A DNA stretch of 64,000 bases from the NCBI GenBank assembly GCA_964594985.1, contig CAZQNQ010000013.1, positions 61,741 to 125,740 on the forward strand. Direction: 5' to 3'. Shown here one piece after another: positions 1 through 5,687 of the stretch; the first letter of the stretch is position 1, and each line of letters begins with the position of its first letter. The notes under the pieces were generated by a model. The model did no database searches. It was given only the letters and a program-made list of their open reading frames with translations, and was not told the origin of the DNA. The position numbers and the translations under genes were made by a program. This stretch comes from JADLHS01 sp964594985 (GTDB lineage Bacteria; Verrucomicrobiota; Verrucomicrobiia; Limisphaerales; JADLHS01).

Positions 1-109
1 TAACTGGACAACCAGAGCAACAATCCTTTTGAACTCCAGCCCTTACCTGTGGGTTGATCAAAATCCAGTCAGCGGAAATAAATTCTATCGGGCACTACTT
101 TTACCCTAA
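1..109 (+). CDS. 3' end of a putative secreted protein (partial)
   Basis: An open frame enters the window at base 2 and stops at TAA 107-109. It encodes about 35 residues ending in NKFYRALLLP. A short tail with an aromatic-Tyr-Arg (FYR) motif close to the stop also ends the two giant secreted proteins of this window (FYQLRQK and FFRLVKP). I therefore infer the C-terminal end of a surface or exported protein whose body lies outside the window. The stop lies 20 bases before the first truncated sulfur-carrier copy, so this is the left neighbour of the cassette array. Assignment rests on a short tail only. Confidence 0.45.
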   Translation, partial: NWTTRATILLNSSPYLWVDQNPVSGNKFYRALLLP

Positions 110-129
110 CAGCTATCTTCTTTTAATTT

Positions 130-237
130 ATGGCAAAGAAAGTTCGAATCCCAACACCGCTCCGCAAGTTGACCAACAACGAGGAGCTGGTCGCCGTCAA
201 CGCCGCCACCATTGGCGCGGCGCAGGGAAGCGAATAA
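130..237 (+). pseudogene. Truncated MoaD/ThiS-like gene, copy 1
   Basis: A 35-codon ORF starts like the intact sulfur-carrier gene (MAKKVRIPTPLRKL...) and follows it up to the codons for TIG. It then runs into unrelated sequence and stops at TAA 235-237. It lacks the whole ubiquitin-like fold after the first strand and helix start, and the C-terminal GG, so it cannot be a sulfur carrier. It is the most diverged copy (6 of 88 nt). Its stop codon is only 6 nt before the ATG of the nucleotidyltransferase gene, so it could act as a translated leader for the cassette. Confidence 0.8.
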
Positions 238-243
238 TCGAAC

Positions 244-576
244 ATGAAAGTCATCCCTCCAGGCTTGCTCGAACAGGCAGTGGAACGGCTTAAAGCCGAA
301 TTCCAGCCGGAGGAGATTTATTTGTTCGGCTCACACGCATGGGGCACGCCGACCGATGACAGCGATGTGGACTTCATGGTGATTGTCCCTTCGAGCGACG
401 AACGCCCGATCCGCCGGATGCAACGGGGACATCGGTGTCTGCGAGGAATCGGCTTTGCCAAGGACATATTGGTCAGTACGCGCGCTGAATTTGACCGGTA
501 TCGTCACTTGAAAGCCGCCCTGTCTCACAAAATCTCAGAGGAGGGCAAACGACTTTATGCCAAGACCGCCAACTGA
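244..576 (+). CDS. MNT-type nucleotidyltransferase (antitoxin-like), cassette 1
   Basis: This is a 110-aa minimal nucleotidyltransferase of the pol-beta superfamily. The signature GS-X10-DVD is visible at about residues 33-47 (GSHAWGT...DSDVD), with a hydrophobic strand before it. Proteins of this family pair with HEPN proteins, and MntA-type members AMPylate their HEPN toxin partner to silence it. The gene overlaps the downstream HEPN gene by 20 bp, as expected for a translationally coupled pair. It begins 6 nt after the truncated sulfur-carrier leader. The family is clear; whether it acts as antitoxin, and by which chemistry, is inferred. Confidence 0.85.
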   Translation: MKVIPPGLLEQAVERLKAEFQPEEIYLFGSHAWGTPTDDSDVDFMVIVPSSDERPIRRMQRGHRCLRGIGFAKDILVSTRAEFDRYRHLKAALSHKISEEGKRLYAKTAN

Positions 577-970
577 ACTTGCCCGAGTCTGGCTGATGAA
601 GGCTTACGGCGATTTGCATACCGCGATTCAGATTGGTGGATTGCCTGACGGTCATCTGGACGCCGGCATCTATCACTGCCAGCAGGCGGCGGAAAAAGCT
701 CTGAAAGGCTATCTGGTTTTTCGCGAGTCTCCCTTTGAGAAGATTCATGATCTCGGCAAAATCGTCGAACGAGCCATCATGCTTGAGCCTGGCTTCAAGG
801 ATTATGAGGACGCCGCCGAATTACTCACTCCGTATGCATCCGCCTACCGTTATCCCGACGAGCAAGGTTTTGTGGATCCGACCCGGGAGGAATTTAACGA
901 AGCCATAACTCTTGCGCAGAGCGTTTATGACTTCGTGCTGAATCTGCTTCCCAAAGAAGCCCGGCCCTGA
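557..970 (+). CDS. HEPN domain protein (toxin-like), cassette 1
   Basis: A 137-aa all-helical protein with the hallmarks of the HEPN family of PF05168 type: an N-terminal ELARVWLMKAYGDL helix, a central YHCQQAAEKALKGYL helix, an HDL turn and a YRYP segment. HEPN proteins of MNT pairs are usually RNases or tRNA-targeting toxins. The canonical RX4-6H motif is not evident here (the nearest arrangement, R-X7-H around residue 54, has wrong spacing). It may be a non-nuclease HEPN or use a different site. It overlaps the nucleotidyltransferase gene by 20 bp and ends 18 nt before the next repeat copy, so the pair exactly fills the cassette. Confidence 0.82.
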   Translation: MPRPPTELARVWLMKAYGDLHTAIQIGGLPDGHLDAGIYHCQQAAEKALKGYLVFRESPFEKIHDLGKIVERAIMLEPGFKDYEDAAELLTPYASAYRYPDEQGFVDPTREEFNEAITLAQSVYDFVLNLLPKEARP

Positions 971-988
971 AAAACTCAAATTGAATTT

Positions 989-1111
989 ATGCCAAAGAAA
1001 GTCCGCATCCCAACGCCGCTCCGCAAGTTGACCAACAACGAGGAGCTGGTCGAAGTCAACGCCGCCACCATTGGCGCGGTTGGCAGGAAATCGAACGTGG
1101 TGGCGTTGTAA
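989..1111 (+). pseudogene. Truncated MoaD/ThiS-like gene, copy 2
   Basis: A 40-codon ORF identical to the intact gene over 86 of its first 88 nt (Ala2 is changed to Pro, plus one silent change). It diverges after the ATTGGCG breakpoint and stops at TAA 1109-1111. The non-homologous tail encodes about 11 residues. The sequence just after the breakpoint (GGCAGGAAATCGAAC) resembles that after copy 1, hinting at a conserved cassette end. It lies 15 nt upstream of the acetyltransferase-like gene. Confidence 0.8.
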
Positions 1112-1126
1112 GGGCGGCCATTGGCC

Positions 1127-1771
1127 ATGAATGAATTCCCGTTTCAAATCAAAGTCGGTGGCGCGATTGAAACAGCACTCCTGCGTTTTGCGGACCAGAA
1201 GCAACTCCTGCGCTATCACCACAGCCTTGGGCCATTTGCCTCACAGCCGTTGACGGCGGTTCGCGAGGCGGTTGAATTCACCCGGCTGGCAGCCAAACGC
1301 TGGCGTTACTATTCGCGTTCCGATGAAGCGGTTGCGAGCTTCGCACAACTCCAGCGCAAAATTCACCGCGATCCCAAATGTGAAACGGCTTTCATTATGA
1401 TCGCCATAGTCCGACAGGGGAAACAGGATGTGCCCATTGGCCTCGCCTATTGCCGCCGGACTTGGTGTCATCACCTCGCACTGGATTTTCTCGCGTTGCA
1501 TCCGCGCGCTTTGGAACAAGCCCGGCGCGTGCGCGGTGTCGGCAGCGGCATGTTGTTCGGATTGGTGCGGCTGGCAAATGCCTTGGATATTCCGCGAATC
1601 TGGGGTGAAGCCACGGTGAACTCCGCTTCATTCTATGAAAATCTGCTGGCCGTTCAGCCGGTGCGGGACTTGTTCATCATCGAAGCCCCGGAGATGGCCG
1701 CCATCATCAAACGGCAGAAAAAAGTCAACAATCTGTCCCTTGTCAGCCACAGGTCCCCTGACCTAAAGTAA
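1127..1771 (+). CDS. GNAT-like acetyltransferase, cassette 2
   Basis: A 214-aa protein. The C-terminal part has the layout of a GNAT N-acetyltransferase: a GxG-containing segment (RGVGSGMLFGL, about residues 129-139) where acetyl-CoA would bind, a following helix, then a NSASFYENL segment typical of the last GNAT strand-helix. The ATG at 1127 is preferred over an in-frame TTG at 1121. GNAT enzymes occur as tRNA-acetylating toxins in toxin-antitoxin modules, but those usually pair with a ribbon-helix-helix antitoxin, which I do not see. It could instead be an ordinary acetyltransferase carried as cassette cargo. The gene is followed after 4 nt by a small ORF. Confidence 0.6.
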   Translation: MNEFPFQIKVGGAIETALLRFADQKQLLRYHHSLGPFASQPLTAVREAVEFTRLAAKRWRYYSRSDEAVASFAQLQRKIHRDPKCETAFIMIAIVRQGKQDVPIGLAYCRRTWCHHLALDFLALHPRALEQARRVRGVGSGMLFGLVRLANALDIPRIWGEATVNSASFYENLLAVQPVRDLFIIEAPEMAAIIKRQKKVNNLSLVSHRSPDLK

Positions 1772-1775
1772 CGCC

Positions 1776-1976
1776 ATGACGGTAAAACGAACAAAACCAG
1801 TCAGCCTCGAAGAACTTTGGGATTTCGAGGCCAAACATCCCGTTGTCTTCGCCGCGCCGCGAGCCTTGGCGGAGGCGCGGCTTATTGCTGACTTGTTCCG
1901 CCTGAAGCGCGATCGTCATACCCGCAAAAGAAACGGCGGCACGCACCGCGCAAAACGAAAATTAACCGCCGCCTGA
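1776..1976 (+). CDS. Small hypothetical protein, cassette 2
   Basis: A 66-aa ORF begins 4 nt after the stop of the acetyltransferase-like gene, so the two are probably cotranscribed. The N-terminal half contains the segments EELWDFEAKHP and RALAEARLIADLF; the C-terminal half is very basic (RDRHTRKRNGGTHRAKRK). I do not recognise a family. Position and size would fit a partner of the GNAT-like protein, and the basic tail could bind nucleic acid, but this is a guess. Confidence 0.5.
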   Translation: MTVKRTKPVSLEELWDFEAKHPVVFAAPRALAEARLIADLFRLKRDRHTRKRNGGTHRAKRKLTAA

Positions 1977-1983
1977 TTTGCCG

Positions 1984-2253
1984 ATGAAACTAAGAGCGTA
2001 TAACAAAATGGCCGTTGCAGGTAGGGCGCGTCAGTCCCTGCGCGCCGGCGTCTGGCTGGCACGGAACGGCGCGCAGGGACTGACGCGCCCTGCCTGCCGC
2101 AGCAAAAAGTTTATTTTGATACAGGCTCTAAACCTGCGCGAACCGTTGAAAGATTTGCGAGACTATCTTGATTTGCTGGAAGCCCGCACCCGCAACAAGG
2201 GCAAACGCACGTTTACAACGGACGAAGTGCGCAAACAACTCGGCCTCGTTTGA
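1984..2253 (+). pseudogene. Small ORF interrupted by a MITE-like element
   Basis: An open frame from ATG 1984 encodes MKLRA, then runs straight through the palindromic element at 1991-2132, and ends with about 40 residues that look like genuine protein (LKDLRDYLDLLEAR, then FTTDEVRKQLGLV). That tail resembles the C-terminus of a short antitoxin or regulator. I infer that the element inserted near the 5' end of a small gene and left an open frame. The product, if made, carries about 45 residues of repeat-derived sequence. Family unknown. Confidence 0.4.
1991..2132 (+). mobile_element. MITE-like element with TAGAGC terminal inverted repeats
   Basis: A 142-bp element. The left end TAAGAGCGTATAACAAAATG and the right end (reverse complement TTAGAGCCTGTATCAAAATA) form imperfect terminal inverted repeats. 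The interior is a long hairpin with arms AGGGCGCGTCAGTCCCTGCG and its complement around a CTGGCTGGCACGGAAC loop. A near-identical 146-bp copy lies at 40362-40507. No transposase is encoded, so it would be mobilised in trans. Confidence 0.75.
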
Positions 2254-2284
2254 ACCGGACGCGCAAAATCAAGTCAGACAAGGC

Positions 2285-2572
2285 ATGAGCGAAGCCACCT
2301 ACAAAAAGATTCTGGCAAAGAAGCTGGACGACCCCGAGCAAGCGGCGGAATACCTCACCGCCTGTTACGAGGAAGGCCCGGAGGTTTTTCTCGTCGGCCT
2401 GCGCGACGTGGTGGAGGCCCAAGGCGGCATCGCCCGCACCGCCGAGTTGAGCAAGTTGAACCGGGAAAACCTGTATCGGCTGTTTTCGCGCGATGGCAAC
2501 CCGCGCTTGACCAGCTTGAACTCGGTGCTGACGGCACTTGGTTTGAAAGTAACCTTTGAGGCCGCCGCCTGA
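2285..2572 (+). CDS. HigA/HI1420-like addiction-module antidote, cassette 2
   Basis: A 95-aa protein with the architecture of the putative addiction-module antidote family (XRE-like helix-turn-helix). It has an N-terminal DDPEQAAEYLTACYEEGPEVF segment and a C-terminal helix-turn-helix around ARTAELSKLNRENLYRLFS, ending in a SVLTALGLKVTFEAA strand. Family members normally follow a RelE/ParE-type toxin of the HI1419 kind and repress the operon. No such toxin is visible upstream here; the preceding small gene is broken by a MITE. So this is probably an orphan antidote, or its toxin was lost. It closes cassette 2, 36 nt before repeat copy 3. Confidence 0.8.
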   Translation: MSEATYKKILAKKLDDPEQAAEYLTACYEEGPEVFLVGLRDVVEAQGGIARTAELSKLNRENLYRLFSRDGNPRLTSLNSVLTALGLKVTFEAAA

Positions 2573-2608
2573 TGAGTCTGGTGACGAAGAATTGAAATCA
2601 AATAATTT

Positions 2609-2710
2609 ATGGCAAAGAAAGTCCGCATCCCCACGCCGCTCCGCAAGTTGACCAACAACGAGGAGCTGGTCGAAGTCAACGCCGCCACCATTGGCGAGCG
2701 CTGGAGTTGA
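2609..2710 (+). pseudogene. Truncated MoaD/ThiS-like gene, copy 3
   Basis: A 33-codon ORF whose first 88 nt are identical to the intact gene at 3418. It diverges after ATTGGCGAG, then encodes RWS and stops at TGA 2708-2710. The upstream AT-rich stretch (GAATTGAAATCAAATAATTT) also resembles the one in front of the intact gene. It lies 34 nt upstream of the second nucleotidyltransferase gene. Perfect identity suggests the most recent duplication, although gene conversion is possible. Confidence 0.82.
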
Positions 2711-2744
2711 AGCTTTCGAACCAAACGGTTACTTTGTCAGTCAG

Positions 2745-3053
2745 ATGAAGCTGAATTTCAATCGCGAACAAATCGGTCGGTTCTGCCAGCAGCGCGGCAT
2801 CGCGCGGCTGGAATTATTCGGCTCGGCCTTGGGCGATGATTTTCGCGCGGACAGCGACGTGGATTTGCTGGCAACGTTGCGGAGCGACGCGCACCCGACA
2901 TTGCTCGATTGGGCGGACATGCAGGAGAAGTTGGCGGCGCTGTTTGGTCGTCCGGTGGACTTGGTAAGCCGCCGCGCCATCGAACGCAGCCGCAACCGGT
3001 ATCGCAGACACTCGATCCTTTCAACCGCGTCCCCGATTTATGTCGAAGGATAA
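2745..3053 (+). CDS. mntA: MntA-like nucleotidyltransferase antitoxin, cassette 3
   Basis: A 102-aa MNT protein with GS-X10-DVD (GSALGDD...DSDVD) at residues 26-40 and a downstream PVDLV strand carrying a further acidic residue. In the MntA-HepT system the nucleotidyltransferase AMPylates a tyrosine of the HepT RNase and blocks it. Here the gene overlaps the HepT-like gene by 14 bp. The ATG at 2745 is chosen because the predicted protein begins with the usual N-terminal helix (REQIGRFCQQRGI). It is distinct in sequence from the cassette 1 nucleotidyltransferase, so the two pairs are not recent duplicates. Confidence 0.88.
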   Translation: MKLNFNREQIGRFCQQRGIARLELFGSALGDDFRADSDVDLLATLRSDAHPTLLDWADMQEKLAALFGRPVDLVSRRAIERSRNRYRRHSILSTASPIYVEG

Positions 3054-3387
3054 CGCCTATCTGGCGGATTTGTTGGAAGCGGCCCGGGCCATCCAACGTT
3101 TTACCACCGGCGTTGCGCGCGAGGATTTCAAGGCGAACGAAGAAAAGTATGAAGCGGTCAATCGCAAGTTCGAGATCATCGGTGAAGCCGCACGGCGACT
3201 TTCACCGGAGACTCAGAACACGTTTCCAGAAATTCCTTGGAAGCTGCTGACCGGAATGCGGAATATCTTGATCCACGATTACGACGACGTGGACTTGGAT
3301 GTGGTGTGGGACACCGTGCAAAAGGATGTTCCTCCGTTGATCTCACGATTGGAAAAATATCTGGCGCAGAATCCGCCGCCAGCTTGA
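3040..3387 (+). CDS. hepT: HepT-like HEPN ribonuclease toxin (DUF86), cassette 3
   Basis: A 115-aa DUF86/HepT-like protein. The catalytic and modification motif RX4HXY is visible as RNILIHDY near residues 73-80, preceded by the family segment FEIIGEAARRLSPE. HepT toxins cleave RNA with the Arg and His of this motif, and the Tyr is the AMPylation target of the MntA antitoxin. All key residues are present, so the toxin should be active when unmodified. It overlaps the nucleotidyltransferase gene by 14 bp and ends 30 nt before the intact sulfur-carrier gene. Confidence 0.9.
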   Translation: MSKDNAYLADLLEAARAIQRFTTGVAREDFKANEEKYEAVNRKFEIIGEAARRLSPETQNTFPEIPWKLLTGMRNILIHDYDDVDLDVVWDTVQKDVPPLISRLEKYLAQNPPPA

Positions 3388-3417
3388 TGATTAAGTCACA
3401 GAATTGAAATTGAATTT

Positions 3418-3693
3418 ATGGCAAAGAAAGTCCGCATCCCCACGCCGCTCCGCAAGTTGACCAACAACGAGGAGCTGGTCGAAGTCAACGCCGCCACCAT
3501 TGGCGAGGCGATCACCGAATTGCAGTCCCGCTACCCCGGCATCGCCGAGCGGCTCGTGGACGAAAAAGGCGAAGTCCGCCGGTTCGTGAACGTCTATGTG
3601 AACGAGGAAGACATCCGCTTCCTCCAAGGCTCGCAAACCCCGCTCAAAGACGGCGACGAAATCAGCATCATCCCGGCGATCGCGGGAGGCTAG
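3418..3693 (+). CDS. MoaD/ThiS-family sulfur carrier protein (intact copy)
   Basis: A 91-aa ubiquitin-fold sulfur carrier ending in GG, the site adenylated and thiocarboxylated by an E1-like enzyme. The segments LVEVNAATIGEAI and LKDGDEISIIPAIAGG are typical of the MoaD/ThiS/CysO group. The following NIL-domain gene suggests a role in sulfur transfer for cysteine or methionine synthesis (CysO/HcyS-like) rather than molybdopterin or thiamine, but no cysteine or homocysteine synthase is in the window. Its first 88 nt are repeated three times upstream, making this gene the apparent insertion target. A downstream terminator follows the NIL gene, so the two probably form one transcript. Confidence 0.88.
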   Translation: MAKKVRIPTPLRKLTNNEELVEVNAATIGEAITELQSRYPGIAERLVDEKGEVRRFVNVYVNEEDIRFLQGSQTPLKDGDEISIIPAIAGG

Positions 3694-3714
3694 GCCGAAA
3701 CAAGTTTGTGAAAA

Positions 3715-3873
3715 CGCTCGCCCTCACCCTAACCCTCTCCCCCGAGGAGAGGGAACAGCGAGCAGCGGCCTCGGGTGATTCTAGCGTCGGCGACATTGCG
3801 ACCGACTCACGAATCACCAACAACCGGCGAAACATTCACCCTCTCCTTGGGGAGAGGGCCGGGGTGAGGGAGG
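3715..3873. repeat. Palindromic repeat, CTCGCCCTCACCC family (R1)
   Basis: Inverted arms GCTCGCCCTCACCCTAACCC (left) and GGCCGGGGTGAGGG (right) flank about 90 bp. Each arm also contains its own small hairpin (CCCTCTCC...GGAGAGGG). The family recurs at 39261, 41704, 41985, 50798, 56204, 61406 and 63952. It fills most of the 200-bp gap between the sulfur-carrier and NIL-domain genes. Confidence 0.85.
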
Positions 3874-3894
3874 ACAATTAAACCATTCCTTCTC

Positions 3895-4179
3895 ATGGCT
3901 ACGAAAAAGAAATCCGCTCCGACCACCGCCAAGACGCCGCAACAGACACGCCTGTGGCTGATGTATCCGCCCAAGCTCATCACCAAGCCGCTCATCTGGC
4001 AGTTGGGCCACAAGTTCGATCTCGTGACCAACATCCGTCAGGCCAGCGTCACCGACGAGATCGGCATCGTCTGCCTCGAACTCGACGGTGAACGCGCCGA
4101 GATCAAAGCCGCCATCAAGTGGCTGGAATCGCAGAAGGTGAGCGTCGAGCCCGTCGAGATCAGCGCCATCGCGGGTTAA
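3895..4179 (+). CDS. NIL-domain protein
   Basis: A 94-aa protein made of a short basic/Thr-rich leader (residues 1-20) and one NIL domain (about residues 22-90: WLMYPPKLITKPLIWQLGHK ... ELDGERAEI). NIL domains form the substrate-binding tail of methionine ABC transporter ATPases. They also occur as stand-alone proteins beside sulfur-carrier and sulfur amino acid genes. Being next to the MoaD/ThiS-like gene, it probably belongs to a sulfur-transfer or methionine/cysteine pathway. A strong terminator follows. The exact role is inferred. Confidence 0.82.
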   Translation: MATKKKSAPTTAKTPQQTRLWLMYPPKLITKPLIWQLGHKFDLVTNIRQASVTDEIGIVCLELDGERAEIKAAIKWLESQKVSVEPVEISAIAG

Positions 4180-4200
4180 GCCGCCCTGCTCTTTCAGATC

Positions 4201-4240
4201 AAAGCCTCCGCGCCAATCGGCACGGAGGCTTTTTGTTTTT
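4201..4240 (+). terminator. Rho-independent terminator after NIL gene
   Basis: A perfect 10-bp stem (AAAGCCTCCG / CGGAGGCTTT) with a 12-nt loop is followed by TTTGTTTTT. It sits 21 nt after the NIL-domain stop codon and separates the sulfur-carrier operon from sucC. Confidence 0.9.
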
Positions 4241-4245
4241 CCAGC

Positions 4246-4367
4246 GGAGCGCGGCTGTGTGCGCAGCACCAGCCGCAGCAGGTTGAATCATGCGATGATC
4301 GCCGGGAATTCCATACAACCGTCACAACAACGCGCTGCGGCTGGTCCGTTGGACACAGCCGCGCTCC
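4246..4367. repeat. Palindromic repeat, GGAGCGCGGCTGTG family (R4)
   Basis: A 122-bp imperfect palindrome with arms GGAGCGCGGCTGTG...CACCAGCCGCAGC and GCTGCGGCTGGT...ACACAGCCGCGCTCC. A second member lies at 37203-37324. It occupies the gap between the terminator and sucC. Confidence 0.85.
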
Positions 4368-4456
4368 GAAAAATTTCCGCCCTCACCTTTTCTTGCTCGG
4401 GTTAGTGATTGATTTCTCCGCTGAAGCTTCGTTCAATGACCTCCGCTTTTTCTGAC

Positions 4457-5662
4457 ATGAACATTCACGAATACCAGGCCAAACAACTTCTTGCTCAATA
4501 CGGTGTCGCCGTTCCCCCCGGCGATGTCTGCTCCACCCCCGAACAAGCCAAAGCCGTCGCGGAAAAACTTTTCGGCGCGGGCAACAAACTCGTGGTGGTG
4601 AAATCGCAGATCCACGCGGGTGGTCGCGGCAAGGGTACTTTCAAGAGCGGCTTTCAAGGCGGCGTGAAATTGTGCAAGAGCGTCGAGGACGTTTACGAGA
4701 AGGCCAAGGCCATGCTCGGCCAGGTGCTCGTCACCAAACAGACCGGCCCGGAAGGACGACTCGTCAGCAAGCTGCTCGTCGCCGCGGCGGAAGAGATCAA
4801 GAAAGAGTTTTATCTCGCGGTGTTGCTGGATCGCGCCACGTCGCGCCCGCTCATCATGGCCAGCACCGAAGGCGGTATGGACATCGAGGAAGTCGCCGAG
4901 AAACATCCCGAGAAGATCATCAAGGAGCAGATTGATCCCGCCGTCGGCATCATGCCGTATCAGGCGCGCAAGATCGCTTCGGCGCTCGGCCTCAAGGGCG
5001 ACGCCTTCAACAGCGGCGTAAAGTTGCTCATGGGCGTTTACAAGACTTGGTGGGAATGCGACGCGAGCATGGTGGAAATCAATCCGCTCTGCATCATCGT
5101 CGGCGCAGACGGCAAAGAAGCCTTGTCCTGCGTGGACGCCAAGATCGGTCTTGATGACAACGCGCTGTATCGTCACAAGAATATCATGGAAATGCGCGAT
5201 CTCACCGAAGAAGCGCCCCTCGAAATCGAAGCGAGCAAGTTTGCCCTGAATTACATCAAGCTCGACGGCAGCATCGCCTGTCTCGTGAACGGCGCCGGCC
5301 TCGCGATGGCGACGATGGACATCATCCAACATTTCGGCGCAATGCCCGCGAACTTTCTCGACGTCGGGGGTGGGGCGAGCAAGGACCAGGTGACCGCCGC
5401 GTTCAAGATCATCCTGCAAGATCCGAACGTGAAAGGCATTCTCGTCAACATTTTCGGCGGCATCATGGATTGCAACGTCATCGCCACTGGCATCGTCGCG
5501 GCGGTGAAGGAAACGGGTTTGAACCTTCCGCTCGTCGTGCGCCTCGAAGGCAACAACGTCGTCGCGGGCAAGAAGACCTTGGCGGAATCCGGCCTCACGC
5601 TCATCACAGGCGACACGATGGCGGACGCCGCGCAGAAGGTCGTCAAGGCCGTGGGTAAATAG
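4457..5662 (+). CDS. sucC: Succinyl-CoA synthetase (ADP-forming) beta subunit
   Basis: A 401-aa ATP-grasp protein, normal length for SucC. It catalyses succinyl-CoA + ADP + Pi to succinate + CoA + ATP in the TCA cycle with SucD. Visible features: the universal N-terminus MNIHEYQAKQLL, an ATP-grasp nucleotide site (KSQIHAGGRGKGTFKSG), the metal-binding segment MVEINPL, and the C-terminal VNIFGGIMDCNVIATGIV loop. An upstream in-frame ATG at 4409 exists, but the family N-terminus fixes the start at 4457. Unusually, sucD is not adjacent: four small genes lie between (5688-7067). Confidence 0.97.
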   Translation: MNIHEYQAKQLLAQYGVAVPPGDVCSTPEQAKAVAEKLFGAGNKLVVVKSQIHAGGRGKGTFKSGFQGGVKLCKSVEDVYEKAKAMLGQVLVTKQTGPEGRLVSKLLVAAAEEIKKEFYLAVLLDRATSRPLIMASTEGGMDIEEVAEKHPEKIIKEQIDPAVGIMPYQARKIASALGLKGDAFNSGVKLLMGVYKTWWECDASMVEINPLCIIVGADGKEALSCVDAKIGLDDNALYRHKNIMEMRDLTEEAPLEIEASKFALNYIKLDGSIACLVNGAGLAMATMDIIQHFGAMPANFLDVGGGASKDQVTAAFKIILQDPNVKGILVNIFGGIMDCNVIATGIVAAVKETGLNLPLVVRLEGNNVVAGKKTLAESGLTLITGDTMADAAQKVVKAVGK

Positions 5663-5687
5663 CAGATGAGGCAAGGCAACTAGGGTG

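Larger units (their letters stand above)
119..3505 (+). other. Cassette array with repeated 5' ends of a MoaD/ThiS-like gene
   Basis: The first 88 nt of the gene at 3418 (ATG to ATTGGCG) recur at 130-217, 989-1076 and 2609-2696. An AT-rich stretch just before each ATG is also conserved (AATTGAAATTGAATTT-like). Homology stops at the same base in every copy, after which unrelated sequence begins. Relative to the intact copy at 3418-3505 I count 6, 2 and 0 substitutions, and copies 1 and 2 share one of them (C to A at base 24). Between the copies lie three gene cassettes of about 0.75, 1.5 and 0.7 kb, each carrying toxin-antitoxin-like genes. No recombinase gene is visible. This looks like serial site-specific insertion or segmental duplication at one codon of the sulfur-carrier gene. 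Confidence 0.85.

Noticed and set aside
140..156. tRNA T-loop-like sequence GTTCGAATCCC in repeat copy 1
   Set aside because: No acceptor, D or anticodon stems can be formed around it. The match arises from two substitutions relative to the other copies (GTCCGCATCCC), so it is coincidental.
130..3505. CRISPR-like array from the four spaced repeats
   Set aside because: The repeats are 88+ nt long, encode the start of a protein, and the intervals are 0.7-1.5 kb with genes. This is not a CRISPR architecture and there are no cas genes.
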